Positions 9,028-18,234 of a stretch of DNA of 64,000 nucleotides are shown here, one piece after another. The notes under the pieces were generated by a model, which worked only from the letters and a program-made list of their open reading frames with translations, did no database searches and was not told the DNA's origin. The position numbers and the translations under genes were made by a program. Each line of letters begins with the position of its first letter. Positions within the stretch are counted from its first letter, which is position 1. The DNA comes from Pseudomonas fluorescens (lineage in GTDB: Bacteria; Pseudomonadota; Gammaproteobacteria; Pseudomonadales; Pseudomonadaceae), in NCBI RefSeq assembly GCF_019212185.1, contig NZ_CP078138.1:2586501-2650500 (forward strand). Direction: 5' to 3'.

Positions 9028-10083
9028 TCAGGCCTCCAGCTGACGCGAGAGGGGGATCAGGTTGGCCGGCTGTTCCTGGGCAATCAGTTTGTCCAGATTG
9101 CGGCGAAAGCGCAGCGGCCCGGAGTCGGAGGCCAGGTCGATGTTCGGCGTGCGCTTGTTGGCCATGCCCTGGTGTACGGCGGTCAGCACCACCCGATCCT
9201 CGGCAAAGGCGTGGCGCACGTCTTCGTCGAACTGGCGTGATACGTCCTCGTTCTCGGTATCGAAATTGCGCACCTGGAACCAGTAGTAGCGGGTGTTATT
9301 TTCATCGACCGGGGTCATGAAGTTGTAGGAGTTCATCAGGAACACCTGCTCGTGCAGTTCGCCGTCGTCGCGACCGGTGCCGGCGGGGGTGAACAGGGCC
9401 TTGATGATCGCCTGGGACGGGTAGTGCACTTCGTAGTGTTGCTTGCGATCGCAGTGGCCGCTGAACTGGACGAACTTGGCATAGAAGGGCGCCACCTCGA
9501 CGTCACGCATCCAGCGCGAAACGATTACACCCTGTTCGGTGACTGTGGTTTGCAGCGGTTCCTCGGCACAGGCCGCATTGCCGAAGGACGACTGATGGAC
9601 CCAGGCGACATGGGCCGGGTCCAGCAGGTTGTCGGTCATGTACAGGTAGTTGCACGGGATCAGCATGCTGTCGCCGCGATTCAGGCCCCAGGCCGGATCG
9701 CCCCATTCCGGGACGTGGCAGATCTGCGCTGGATCGGCCTGCGCCGGGTCGCCCATCCAGATCCAGATAAACCCGTAGCGCACCTCCAGCGGATAACTGC
9801 GCACCCTGGCGCCCTGGGGAATGCGCTGGCTGCCGGGCGCGCGCACGCAACTGCCGGAGCAGTCGAAGGTCAGGCCGTGGTAGCCGCACTCCAGGTCGTC
9901 ACCTTTGCGCCGGCCCATCGACAGCGGCAGCTTGCGGTGCGGGCAGGCGTCTTCGAGGGCGACGGGCGTGCCGTCGCCCTTGCGGTACAGGACCACGGCT
10001 TCACCGAGCAGGGTGACGGGGTGCAGTTGTTCAGCCAGTTCGGCTTCACTGGCGGCGACGTACCAGGCGTTTCGCAAGAACAT
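9028..10083 (-). CDS. Rieske non-haem iron oxygenase, VanA-like
   Basis: The 351-residue protein has the Rieske cluster ligands Cys47, His49, Cys66 and His69 (CPHRKLPLS; CGYHG) and a catalytic-domain iron site in DNLLDPAHVAWVH (His158 and His163). Its length and layout match single-component vanillate O-demethylase-like oxygenases rather than the longer naphthalene/benzoate alpha subunits. It should hydroxylate or demethylate a small aromatic or N-methyl compound. It lies between a solute-binding protein gene and its own reductase. The substrate is not known; an amino-acid-like or N-containing compound is only a guess from the neighbouring binding protein. Confidence 0.87.
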   Translation of the reverse strand: MFLRNAWYVAASEAELAEQLHPVTLLGEAVVLYRKGDGTPVALEDACPHRKLPLSMGRRKGDDLECGYHGLTFDCSGSCVRAPGSQRIPQGARVRSYPLEVRYGFIWIWMGDPAQADPAQICHVPEWGDPAWGLNRGDSMLIPCNYLYMTDNLLDPAHVAWVHQSSFGNAACAEEPLQTTVTEQGVIVSRWMRDVEVAPFYAKFVQFSGHCDRKQHYEVHYPSQAIIKALFTPAGTGRDDGELHEQVFLMNSYNFMTPVDENNTRYYWFQVRNFDTENEDVSRQFDEDVRHAFAEDRVVLTAVHQGMANKRTPNIDLASDSGPLRFRRNLDKLIAQEQPANLIPLSRQLEA

Positions 10084-10119
10084 GGGGATGGCTCCTTATC
10101 GGGATGGCGGGCGACGGGT

Positions 10120-10890
10120 TCAGTTGTAGATGTCGAAACTGAAGTACTGCTTCTGCAGCCGGTCGTAGGTGCCGTTCTTGTGCATTTCTGCCAGCGCGCC
10201 GTTGATCGCGTCCGCCAGTTTCTGGTCGTCCTTGCGCAGGCCAATGGCGATGCCCAGGCCGAGGATCTGTTCGTCGCGGACCGCGTCGCCGGCAAAGGCG
10301 AAACCGGTGTTGCCCGGGGTCTGCAGGAAGCCGATATCGGCCACCACTGCGTCAGTCAATGTGGCGTCGATGCGCCCGCTGGTGAGGTCCGGGTAGACCA
10401 GGTCCTGGTTGTTGTAGGAGACCATGGTCACCCCGTGCGGCGCCCACTTGGCCTTGACGTAGGCTTCCTGGGTACTACCTTGGGCGACGCCGACGCGCTT
10501 GCCCTGCAGCGATTCGACGGTGGGCAGCAGGCCGCTGCCGTCCTTGGCGATCAGGCGGCTGGGGGAGTTGTACAGGCGGTCGGAGAAGTCGATGGTCTGC
10601 TTGCGCTTTTCGTTAACGGTCATCGCCGAAAGAATCGCATCGAACTTGTTCGCCTTCAGCGCCGGGATGATGCTGTCGAAGGCGCTTTCGACCCACACGC
10701 ACTTGGTCTTGAGCTGCGCGCAGATGGCGTTGCCCAGGTCGATATCGAACCCCACCAGTTGCCCGCTGGGTTCGCGCGATTCGAACGGGGCGAAGGTCGG
10801 ATCGACGCCGAAGCGCAGGGTGGTCAGGTCATTGGCCAGGGCACTGGTGGAGGCGAGCGCGAGAACCGTGGCGAGCATGAGTTTTTTCAT
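10120..10890 (-). CDS. periplasmic amino-acid-type ABC solute-binding protein (orphan)
   Basis: A 256-residue protein with a signal peptide MKKLMLATVLALASTSALA cleaved before NDLTT. The mature part is a type 3 (HisJ/ArgT-like) binding protein: LRFGVDPTFAPFESREPSG, GFDIDLGNAIC and DFSDRLYNSPSR. It is the first gene of the minus-strand unit with the Rieske oxygenase 36 bases downstream. No permease or ATPase gene is adjacent, so it must use components encoded elsewhere or act as a sensor or scavenger. The LysR gene diverges from it. Confidence 0.88.
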   Translation of the reverse strand: MKKLMLATVLALASTSALANDLTTLRFGVDPTFAPFESREPSGQLVGFDIDLGNAICAQLKTKCVWVESAFDSIIPALKANKFDAILSAMTVNEKRKQTIDFSDRLYNSPSRLIAKDGSGLLPTVESLQGKRVGVAQGSTQEAYVKAKWAPHGVTMVSYNNQDLVYPDLTSGRIDATLTDAVVADIGFLQTPGNTGFAFAGDAVRDEQILGLGIAIGLRKDDQKLADAINGALAEMHKNGTYDRLQKQYFSFDIYN

Positions 10891-11005
10891 TGTTCCGGGC
10901 CTTTTTTGATTTTTCGAGTGGGCGGCTGGGCTAATGCAAGGTCGTGGTACAGGTCCAGAATACGAGAACCTGAAATTTCGAAAAGATGGCTAAAACTGTT
11001 GCTTC

Positions 11006-11022
11006 GTTTAGCTCAGCTAAAC
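11006..11022. promoter_or_regulatory. palindromic LysR-type operator
   Basis: GTTTAGCTCAGCTAAAC is a perfect 7-bp inverted repeat around TCA and contains the T-N11-A pattern of LysR-type sites. It lies 34 bases before the LysR start and about 115 bases before the divergent binding-protein gene. A half-similar GGCTAAAAC is seen about 15 bases to its left. It is the best candidate for the regulator's own binding site. Confidence 0.65.
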
Positions 11023-11055
11023 TAATAATCGGCCCTCGCCACACGGGAGATGCCG

Positions 11056-11997
11056 ATGAACAACTTGCCTTCGCTGCGTGCCATTCAGGTGTTTGAAGCC
11101 GTCGGGCGTTACGGCGGGATTGTCGAAGCGGCGCGCCGCCTGGGCATTTCGGCGGGTGCGGTGAGCCAGCAGATGAAGCTGCTGGAGGACAGCCTGGGCC
11201 TGAGCCTGACCTTCCGCGTCGGCAAGCGAATCAGCCTGACCACAGCGGGGCAGCGTTATCACGACAGCTGCGTGGCGGCGTTCGAAACCCTGCGCATCGC
11301 CCAGGTCGAAGTCGAGCGCGCCAGGAGCACCCATAACCTGCGCATCAGTGCCTTGCCGTCGCTGCTTTCCGATTGGCTGGCGCCGCTGATCTACCGCTGG
11401 CAGAGCGAACACCCGGGGCTCAATCTGTTCCTCGACGGCAGCCACGCCGAACCGTCGCCCGAGGGTTATGAAATCGATTTTCGGGTGACGTACGGCGACC
11501 ATCGCGCCAGCGAACATGCGGTGGAGCTGTTTCGCGATTGCGTGGTGGCGGTCTGCAGCCCGCGGCTGTTGCGCGAGGATTTACCGCTGCGCACGCCGGC
11601 GGATTTGCTGAGCTATCCCTTGCTGTCGATCGACTGGCTACCGAAATTCGCCTCGCCGCCGTCCTGGCGCGACTGGTTCAGTTCGCAGCAAATCGACGTC
11701 GCGGCAATGGGCGAGGCGTATCGGGTTTATTCGCTGTCATCGATGGCGATCCAGGCGGCAGTCCTCGGCCAGGGCGTGGTGCTGGCGCAGCACTCGATGA
11801 TCGCCGAAGCGCTGGCCGACGGGCGCTTGATCATGCCGTTCGGCCACGCCCTGCAGATGCCTTCGTCCTATTACCTGGTGGGGGCCAAGGACGCCTTCGA
11901 CAAGACTCATTGCCGGGACTTTCAGCGTTGGCTGGTGGCCCGTGGAAGGGATCAGATGGCGGTCAATCAGCGGTTGTTGGGTGGCTCGCCACGCTGA
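11056..11997 (+). CDS. LysR-type regulator, GcvA-like
   Basis: A 313-residue regulator beginning MNNLPSLRAIQVFEAVGRYG, with an N-terminal winged helix-turn-helix (AARRLGISAGAVSQQMKLLE) and a substrate-binding C-terminal domain (GVVLAQHSMIAEAL). ATG 11056 is preferred to ATG 11050 because GGAG lies only one base before the earlier codon but six bases before this one. It is divergent from the binding-protein/Rieske/reductase unit and probably controls it in response to the substrate or a product. Confidence 0.88.
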   Translation: MNNLPSLRAIQVFEAVGRYGGIVEAARRLGISAGAVSQQMKLLEDSLGLSLTFRVGKRISLTTAGQRYHDSCVAAFETLRIAQVEVERARSTHNLRISALPSLLSDWLAPLIYRWQSEHPGLNLFLDGSHAEPSPEGYEIDFRVTYGDHRASEHAVELFRDCVVAVCSPRLLREDLPLRTPADLLSYPLLSIDWLPKFASPPSWRDWFSSQQIDVAAMGEAYRVYSLSSMAIQAAVLGQGVVLAQHSMIAEALADGRLIMPFGHALQMPSSYYLVGAKDAFDKTHCRDFQRWLVARGRDQMAVNQRLLGGSPR

Positions 11998-12113
11998 CAA
12001 CCCTCGCCGGTATGGGGCCAGGGGTCACCTTGGACGGGTATAGGCCGATGCTTCGGCGCTTCCTACTATGGGGTCATGTTCAATGCCCCATTGGGTAACA
12101 GGAAGCCTGAGTC

Positions 12114-13613
12114 ATGGCGATCGACCGTAATGATTATTCCCGTCTGTGTCCGGCAGCCCGCGTGTTTCTGGAGCGCAGCCACGGCCACTTTATCGATGGT
12201 CAATGGCAGTCTCCCACCTCCAGCATTGCCGTGCTCGACCCCTCCAGCGGACAACAAGTGAGTGCAATCGGAGCAGGCGCTGCCGCCGAAGTCGACGCTG
12301 CGGTGCAGGCCGCACATCGGGCTTTCCATCATCCGTCCTGGCGCGGCCTTGCCGCACTGGAGCGTGAATGTCTCATGCTGCGTCTGGCGGAGTTGATTGA
12401 AGATAATGCGCTGCTGCTGTCGCAAATTGAAAGCGTGGATAACGGTATGCCGCTTGGCTTTGCCGAAATCAATGTCGGCGGTGCTGCGGGTGTTCTGCGC
12501 TACATGGCGGGCTGGCCTTCGAAAATTGTTGGCGACACGGTCGACGTGAAGATGCCATTTCCCGACAGCCAGTTTTTCGCTTACACCGCGCGTGAGGCTG
12601 TGGGCGTGGTCGGCGCCATTGTCCCGTGGAATGTGCCGTTGATGATGGCGGTCTGGAAGCTGGCCCCGGCGCTGGCGGCCGGTTGCACGGTGGTTTTGAA
12701 GCCGGCAGAAGATGCCTCGCTGACCGCATTGATCCTGGCCGATCTGATTCAGCAGGCGGGGTTTCCAAACGGTGTGGTGAACATCGTCACCGGTTACGGC
12801 GCCCAGGCAGGCGAAGCGCTGGTGCGGCACCCGCTGGTTACGAAGATTTCCTTTACCGGATCCACTGAGACCGGCAAGCAGATCAATCGTCTGGCCACCG
12901 ACACCTTGAAGAAGGTCACCCTCGAATTGGGCGGTAAATCGCCCACCATTGTTTTTGATGATGCCGATCTGGCGCAAGCCATCAGTGGCGCAGCGAATGC
13001 CATTTTCACCAATGCAGGACAAATTTGTGTCGCAGGCTCGCGCTTGTACGTTCAGCGTCGGGTGTATGAGCAGGTCCTAGAAGGTGTTGCTCGCCAGGCC
13101 GACAGTCTGCGTCTGGGCGCCGGGCTCGTCGTCGGCAGTCAGATGGGGCCGCTGATCAACGCCCGTCAGCTCGAGCGAGTAGAAGGTTATGTGCAGCGCG
13201 CGGTTGAGGCGGGCGCAAGCCTGGTGACCGAAGGCCGCTCACCTCAGGGCGCGGGGTATTTCGCCGCACCGGCGGTATTGGCCGGTGTCGGGCAGGGGGA
13301 CGATCTGGTGCAGCAGGAAGTGTTTGGCCCAGTCCTCGCGGTTTTGCCATTTGATGATCTTGAAGAGGCGGCGATGCTCGCCAACGACTCGGTCTACGGT
13401 CTGGCGGCGAGTGTCTGGAGTCGTGACCTGAGCCGCGTGCATCGCCTGGTTCCACTACTCAAGTGCGGCAAGGTGTCCGTCAACACTGAAGGTTTTCCTT
13501 ATCCTGCGCTGCCGGAAGGCGGTACCAAGCAATCTGGTTTCGGCCGTGACCTGGGTCGTGAAGGCCTGGATGGCTACCTGGAAAGCAAAACAGTGCTGGT
13601 TCGCGTGAGCTGA
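12114..13613 (+). CDS. NAD(P)-dependent aldehyde dehydrogenase
   Basis: A 499-residue ALDH-superfamily enzyme with Asn173 (PWNVP), cofactor loop FTGSTETGK at 247-255, general base Glu271 (LELGGKSP) and nucleophile Cys305 (NAGQICVAGSR), all intact. It oxidises an aldehyde to the acid. AGGAAG lies about 10 bases before the ATG. It is the first gene of a plus-strand cluster with a CHMI-like isomerase and an FAH-fold hydrolase, an association reminiscent of the homoprotocatechuate (HpaE/HpaF/HpaG) lower pathway. With an aminotransferase also in the cluster, the aldehyde could instead come from an amine. The exact substrate is unknown. Confidence 0.9.
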   Translation: MAIDRNDYSRLCPAARVFLERSHGHFIDGQWQSPTSSIAVLDPSSGQQVSAIGAGAAAEVDAAVQAAHRAFHHPSWRGLAALERECLMLRLAELIEDNALLLSQIESVDNGMPLGFAEINVGGAAGVLRYMAGWPSKIVGDTVDVKMPFPDSQFFAYTAREAVGVVGAIVPWNVPLMMAVWKLAPALAAGCTVVLKPAEDASLTALILADLIQQAGFPNGVVNIVTGYGAQAGEALVRHPLVTKISFTGSTETGKQINRLATDTLKKVTLELGGKSPTIVFDDADLAQAISGAANAIFTNAGQICVAGSRLYVQRRVYEQVLEGVARQADSLRLGAGLVVGSQMGPLINARQLERVEGYVQRAVEAGASLVTEGRSPQGAGYFAAPAVLAGVGQGDDLVQQEVFGPVLAVLPFDDLEEAAMLANDSVYGLAASVWSRDLSRVHRLVPLLKCGKVSVNTEGFPYPALPEGGTKQSGFGRDLGREGLDGYLESKTVLVRVS

Positions 13614-13640
13614 TCGGAGCGACTTGCAGGGGGGGAGCAG

Positions 13641-14027
13641 ATGCCTCATTTGATCGTTGAGTACAGCGCCAATCTGGAGCACGAGCTGGACCTTGAAGCG
13701 TTGTTCGCCAAGGTCCATCGGCAATTGATCGGCATGCAGTTGTTTCCAACGGGCGGTATTCGTAGCCGGGCACGGCGCACCGACCACTACCGGTTTGCCG
13801 ATGGGCTGGGTGACTTCGCCGGGGTGCACGTCGAACTCAAGCTCAGTGCCACTCGGACGCAGACTCTGCGTGAAGAAATCGGGCAAACAGTCTTCAGCCT
13901 CCTGCAGGCGCATTTTGCACCGCTACAGGAGCGGCGTTATCTGGCGCTGTCGATGGAAGTCGGGGTGTTCCATCCCGGGTCGTTCTTCAACTCAAATAAT
14001 TTGCACGCGTTGTTCGAGCCTTCATGA
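13641..14027 (+). CDS. 5-carboxymethyl-2-hydroxymuconate isomerase-like protein
   Basis: The 128-residue product MPHLIVEYSANLE has the conserved Pro2 expected to act as catalytic base in the CHMI/tautomerase group, and PTGGIRSRARR matching the CHMI arginine-rich loop. GGGGGAG lies just before the ATG. CHMI isomerises a ring-cleavage product in homoprotocatechuate breakdown. Here it sits between the aldehyde dehydrogenase (27 bases away) and an FAH-fold hydrolase, so a related ring- or enol-opening route is likely. No extradiol dioxygenase of the classical two-domain size is in the cluster. Confidence 0.85.
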   Translation: MPHLIVEYSANLEHELDLEALFAKVHRQLIGMQLFPTGGIRSRARRTDHYRFADGLGDFAGVHVELKLSATRTQTLREEIGQTVFSLLQAHFAPLQERRYLALSMEVGVFHPGSFFNSNNLHALFEPS

Positions 14028-14104
14028 CGCAGAGGCGTGGGCTGAGGAGGCCCACGTTGTCTGCCTCGCCAATGGCTGCCTATTCAATGAATGGAGTTAG
14101 AAAC

Positions 14105-15091
14105 ATGAAGCTTGCGTCACTTAAATCCGGGCGGGACGGCCAACTGCTGGTGGTCAGTCGCGATCTGCGACTGGCGGTCAAAGTGGGTGAGCGCGCGCCT
14201 ACCCTGCAGTTTGCGCTGGACAACTGGGATGAACTGGAAGCGCCGTTGCGCGAGTTGTATGACGGCTTGAATCACGGCCAGGTCGACGGGGCATTTGCCC
14301 TGGAGTTGAGTCAGTTGGCCGCGCCATTGCCCCGCAGCTATCAGTATCTGGATGGTGCCTGCTACCTCAGTCACATTCAGCGCAATCGCGCAGCACGGGG
14401 TGAAACATTGCCTGCAGACCTGTTGGAAAAGCCGCTCGTTTACCAGGGCATATCCCATGGATTCATGGCGTGGAACGATCCCATCTGTCTGCCTGACGAG
14501 GGTCTGGGCATCGACTTCGAAGCGGAAATCGCCGCCATCACCGGTGATGTACCAATGGGCGTTTCGCCGCAGGACGCCACAGGCTACATCCGCTTGTTTG
14601 TCCTGCTCAACGATGTTTCCCTGCGCGCACTGATTCCCGCCGAACTCAAGCGCACCTTCGGTTTTGTCACCAGCAAGTCAGCGTCCACGCTGGGGCCTAT
14701 CGCAGTAACGCCCGATGAGTTGGGTGAGTTGTGGGATGGCAAACTGGTGTCGGGAAAAATGAAGTGTTGGGTTCGCGGGGAGCTTTTTGGCGACATTGAA
14801 ACCGGCATCGATACGCCGTTTCACTATGGGCACATGATTGCTCATGTCGCGCAAACCCGTGACTTCGAGCCTGGCAGTCTGGTGGGTCTGGGCACGGTTT
14901 CCAATGAAGACGATAGCGTCGGTTGCGGTTGTATCGGGGAGTGGCGTGCGCTGGAAACCATCAAGACCGGCCAGGCTTCCACGCCGTTATTGAAATTTGG
15001 CGAGCGAGTCAAAATCGAGCATTTCGACCGCGACGGTCACTCGGTTTTTGGTGCCATCGATCAGCTTGTCGCACCACGCAAAATCAACTGA
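14105..15091 (+). CDS. fumarylacetoacetate hydrolase family protein
   Basis: A 328-residue product starting MKLASLKSGRDGQLLV with GGAG eight bases upstream. The FAH-fold core is recognisable from QYLDGACYLSH, the acidic metal-binding DFEAEIAAITGDVP and the GCGCIGEWR segment. Members hydrolyse or decarboxylate beta-diketo or 2-oxo-alkene acids using a divalent metal. It follows the CHMI-like gene, as HpaG-type enzymes do next to HpaF, supporting a shared pathway. Substrate specificity was not deduced. Confidence 0.87.
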   Translation: MKLASLKSGRDGQLLVVSRDLRLAVKVGERAPTLQFALDNWDELEAPLRELYDGLNHGQVDGAFALELSQLAAPLPRSYQYLDGACYLSHIQRNRAARGETLPADLLEKPLVYQGISHGFMAWNDPICLPDEGLGIDFEAEIAAITGDVPMGVSPQDATGYIRLFVLLNDVSLRALIPAELKRTFGFVTSKSASTLGPIAVTPDELGELWDGKLVSGKMKCWVRGELFGDIETGIDTPFHYGHMIAHVAQTRDFEPGSLVGLGTVSNEDDSVGCGCIGEWRALETIKTGQASTPLLKFGERVKIEHFDRDGHSVFGAIDQLVAPRKIN

Positions 15092-15124
15092 CCTCACTAG
15101 ACAACCCAGTACAGGGAGCCCCGC

Positions 15125-15673
15125 ATGCTCTGTAAAAGTCTCCATCACGCCGCGTTTCGTTGCCAGGATGCGCGCAAGACCGTCGAGTTTTATACCGATG
15201 TCCTTGGTTTGAAGTTCATCCATGCCATGGGTGAGGACCATGTGCCTTCAACGGGGGCTTACAGCCCGCACATTCATATTTTTTTCCAGATGGAAGATGG
15301 CAGTTGCATCGCCTTTTTCGAGTTGCCCAATGATCCTGGCGCGGTTTCAGGACGGGATCCACAAACGCCCGGCTGGGTCCAGCATTTCGCCTTCAGGGTC
15401 AAGGACGTCGAGACGTTGCTGCAAGCCAAGGCCGACCTGGAGTCGAAGGGTGTTGAAGTGCTTGGGCCGGTCAATCATGATGATTTTCTGCTTTCGATCT
15501 ACTTTTTCGATCCTTCCGGGCATCGCCTGGAACTGGGTGTGCACACGGCCACAGCCGAAATGGACGAAGCGTACGAGCTTGAAGCCCCGGCAGTATTGAA
15601 ACATTGGGATGAGCGGCACAACTGGTCCGAGCGGGCGCTTATCTTTGGCGCGGACCACGGCTATAAGCACTGA
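15125..15673 (+). CDS. VOC family (glyoxalase/dioxygenase fold) protein
   Basis: The 182-residue protein has a two-module VOC fold: LHHAAFRCQDARKTVEFYTD in the first half, WVQHFAFRVKDVE in the second, and a final FDPSGHRLELGVH with a metal-ligand-like Glu. Likely metal ligands are His8, His116-region and Glu in RLELG. It could be a single-subunit ring-cleaving dioxygenase, an isomerase or a lyase. GGGAG lies seven bases before the ATG, and a strong terminator follows at 15745-15776, so the four-gene enzyme unit ends here. Confidence 0.83.
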   Translation: MLCKSLHHAAFRCQDARKTVEFYTDVLGLKFIHAMGEDHVPSTGAYSPHIHIFFQMEDGSCIAFFELPNDPGAVSGRDPQTPGWVQHFAFRVKDVETLLQAKADLESKGVEVLGPVNHDDFLLSIYFFDPSGHRLELGVHTATAEMDEAYELEAPAVLKHWDERHNWSERALIFGADHGYKH

Positions 15674-15744
15674 CCGCAAGACGGCCGACACCCTGTTATA
15701 GGCCGGGCTGGCGCCCATTACTCAATCCATTTACCCAAAACCCC

Positions 15745-15776
15745 GACGGGCGTCTCGACAGGCGCCCGTTTTTTTT
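15745..15776 (+). terminator. rho-independent terminator after the VOC gene
   Basis: ACGGGCG and CGCCCGT arms (15746-15752 and 15763-15769) form a GC-rich stem that runs directly into eight T residues. It ends the 12114-15673 unit and separates it from the ABC importer genes. Confidence 0.85.
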
Positions 15777-15917
15777 CGTCGTCGATCTGGAGGCGTCCGG
15801 TGCGGCGTCACCCTTCAAGGTGACGTTAGATGCTTCGCGGGAGCGTAATTTCAGCTATAGCAAGTCGGTGAAAATAACATTCCGATATTTCCGACTGCTT
15901 GCACTGAGGATACGTTC

Positions 15918-16955
15918 ATGAAGCATAAGTTTTCTCTGGGTATCTGCGGCTTGTTGGCCGGTGCTGTCCTGACCGGTCATGCTTCGGCTCAGGTCACCGT
16001 AGTGTCCTGGGGAGGCGTTTTTCAGGACGCGCAGCGTGAGGTGTTCTTCGATCCCTTGCGTGCCGAAGGTTTGAAAGTCAAGGAAGACAGCTGGGACGGT
16101 GGCATCGGCATCTTGCGCTCGAAGATTCTGGCGGGCGATTCCGGATGGGACCTGGTCCAGGTGGAACCCGAAGAAATGGTCCTGGGGTGCGAGGAGGGGT
16201 TGTACCAGCCACTGGATTTCGCCCGTATCGGCAAACCCGCGCAGTTCATACCGGGGGCTGCGAGTGAATGCGGTCTTGGCGCCAACGTCTACAGCATTGT
16301 CATGGCCTACGATGGCAACGTACTGAAAACCGGCCCTCAAACCTGGGCCGATTTTTGGGACGTAAAGAAGTTTCCCGGCAAGCGGGCACTGCGCCAGGGG
16401 CCGAAGATGAACTTGGAATTCGCCCTGATGGCCGATGGTGTTGCGCCTGATCAGGTCTACAGCGTGTTAAGTACGCCGCAGGGGGTCGATCGAGCATTCG
16501 CCAAGCTTGAGGAACTCAAGCCGAATCTGATCTGGTGGTCGGCCGGCAATCAGCCCATGCAACTGTTGGGCTCCGGGGAGGTGGTCATGACCAGCACTTA
16601 CAACGGTCGTGTGTTTGCCGCCAACCAGTCGGATAAACGCAATTTCAAAGTGGTGTGGAATGGCGGGGTGTTCATGGTCGATTCCTGGGTGCTGCTCAAG
16701 GGTAGCAACAATCAGGATGACGCCTACCGTTTCCTTCAATACTTTGGCGATGCGCGGAACCAGGCGCGTTTCCCGCTGAAAATTCGCTACGGGGTCGCAA
16801 ACAAGGACGCCAACAACCTGATCCCCGCGGATGTTCAGGCTGAACTACCGAGTTCTCCAGACACCCTGGCCAAATCCGTACCCTTCAATGCTGAATACTG
16901 GCTGGAGAATATCGACTCTCTGACTGAGCGATTCTCCGCATGGTCTGCAAAATGA
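15918..16955 (+). CDS. polyamine-type ABC transporter solute-binding protein (PotD-like)
   Basis: A 345-residue protein with a signal peptide ending in GHASA before QVTVVSWGG. The VVSWGGVFQDAQREVFFDPL start and WDLVQVEPEEMVLGCEEGLY match periplasmic binding proteins of the PotD/spermidine-putrescine class (type 1, Fe/polyamine-like). GAGGAT precedes the ATG. The stop overlaps the start of the first permease gene, so it heads a complete importer. The real ligand may be another amine, opine or amino acid derivative rather than a polyamine. Confidence 0.88.
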   Translation: MKHKFSLGICGLLAGAVLTGHASAQVTVVSWGGVFQDAQREVFFDPLRAEGLKVKEDSWDGGIGILRSKILAGDSGWDLVQVEPEEMVLGCEEGLYQPLDFARIGKPAQFIPGAASECGLGANVYSIVMAYDGNVLKTGPQTWADFWDVKKFPGKRALRQGPKMNLEFALMADGVAPDQVYSVLSTPQGVDRAFAKLEELKPNLIWWSAGNQPMQLLGSGEVVMTSTYNGRVFAANQSDKRNFKVVWNGGVFMVDSWVLLKGSNNQDDAYRFLQYFGDARNQARFPLKIRYGVANKDANNLIPADVQAELPSSPDTLAKSVPFNAEYWLENIDSLTERFSAWSAK

Positions 16956-18226
16956 CGGTCGTTAACTCGCGCGATGCAGGCGCTACAGGCGGGGTGGCCG
17001 CAGTTGAACCACGCGTCAGGGCATTGGCTCGAAGCTGCCCGCAGTTGCGCCGCCGGCAGTGCATGGCGTTGCTGCTGATTACGCCATTGTTTCTGTTCCT
17101 GGTGGGTACATTCATCCTGCCGCTGAGCGGCATGCTCAAACTGGCGGTCGATGATCGGGAAACAGCCCTGCTATTGCCTCGCACGTTGTTGGCCTTGCAG
17201 GGTTGGGACCAGCGGTCCTTGCCGTCCGATGCCGCGTATGAAGCGCTGGTGGCCGATTTGCGTCAGGCGCAGGTGGATAAAACCGTCGGGACTATCGCAC
17301 GGCGGCTCAACTACGACACGCCGGGGTTGCGCAGCCTGATCAGCAACAGCGCGCGCAAGCTGATGAGTGCCCAGGCGCAAGACGGCAGTTGGCGCCAGCG
17401 ACTGAGCGCTATCGATCCACAATGGGCACAGTTGGAACCCTGGATTGCCCTCGAGCGTGCCCGTGGACCCGTCACCAGCCTTTACCTGTTGACGGCGCTG
17501 GATCTTAAGCAAAACGTGCAAGGGCAAATCACCCGGGTCGCCGACGGGCAATCGAACTACCTGGGCATTCTGGCGCGAACATTCGGCATCTCGTTATCCG
17601 TGACCGTGATCACCCTGTTGCTCGCGTTCCCGGTGGCGCAATACATGGCGTCGGCATCGCCTCGTATGGGCGCAATCATCATGTTGCTAGTGCTTCTGCC
17701 GTTCTGGACCTCGGTGCTGGTACGGACCATGGCGTGGGTGGTTGTCCTGCAGGGCAACGGCCTGATCAACAGCTTCCTGCAAGCGTTGGGTGTGATCGAA
17801 AGTCCGTTGCACATGCTTTACAACCGTACCGGGGTGCTGGTTGCGCTCAGTCATGTGCTGCTGCCCTACATGATCCTGCCGCTTTACGGCGCCATGCGTG
17901 CGGTCCCTCCTGCTCAGATGCGAGCGGCCGTATCGTTGGGGGCCGGAGCGGTCACGGCGTATCGCAGGGTGTACTTGCCGCAACTGATTCCAGGTATCGC
18001 GGCGGGCTCACTGTTGGTCTTCATTCTTGCACTGGGCTACTACATCACACCGGTCTTGATCGGTGGTTCGAATGACCAGTTGATCAGTTACTACATCGCC
18101 TTCTTCACCAGCGGCACCATCAACTGGGGCCTGGCTGCAGGGTTGGGCATGGTCCTGCTCATGGCAACACTGGTGCTGTATCGGGTCTATGTCGGCCTGG
18201 TTGGCGTACAGCGCATCGGGCGTTAG
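16952..18226 (+). CDS. ABC importer permease (PotB-like) with large periplasmic insert
   Basis: A 424-residue permease, started at the ATG overlapping the binding-protein stop (ATGA); an upstream in-frame ATG at 16940 is less likely. After the first membrane segment (residues about 36-58) comes a roughly 150-residue soluble stretch, then five more membrane segments with the BPD-type EAA-like loop SLGAGAVTAYRRVYLPQLIPG. A long insert between helices 1 and 2 is seen in some PotB-like permeases, and it should face the periplasm. It pairs with the next permease and the ATPase. Confidence 0.87.
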   Translation: MTVVNSRDAGATGGVAAVEPRVRALARSCPQLRRRQCMALLLITPLFLFLVGTFILPLSGMLKLAVDDRETALLLPRTLLALQGWDQRSLPSDAAYEALVADLRQAQVDKTVGTIARRLNYDTPGLRSLISNSARKLMSAQAQDGSWRQRLSAIDPQWAQLEPWIALERARGPVTSLYLLTALDLKQNVQGQITRVADGQSNYLGILARTFGISLSVTVITLLLAFPVAQYMASASPRMGAIIMLLVLLPFWTSVLVRTMAWVVVLQGNGLINSFLQALGVIESPLHMLYNRTGVLVALSHVLLPYMILPLYGAMRAVPPAQMRAAVSLGAGAVTAYRRVYLPQLIPGIAAGSLLVFILALGYYITPVLIGGSNDQLISYYIAFFTSGTINWGLAAGLGMVLLMATLVLYRVYVGLVGVQRIGR

Positions 18227-18234
18227 GAGAACGT

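Noticed and set aside
9352..11025. A 557-codon plus-strand frame across the Rieske oxygenase and the binding protein
   Set aside because: It runs across two well-supported genes and the intergenic operator and has no recognisable product.
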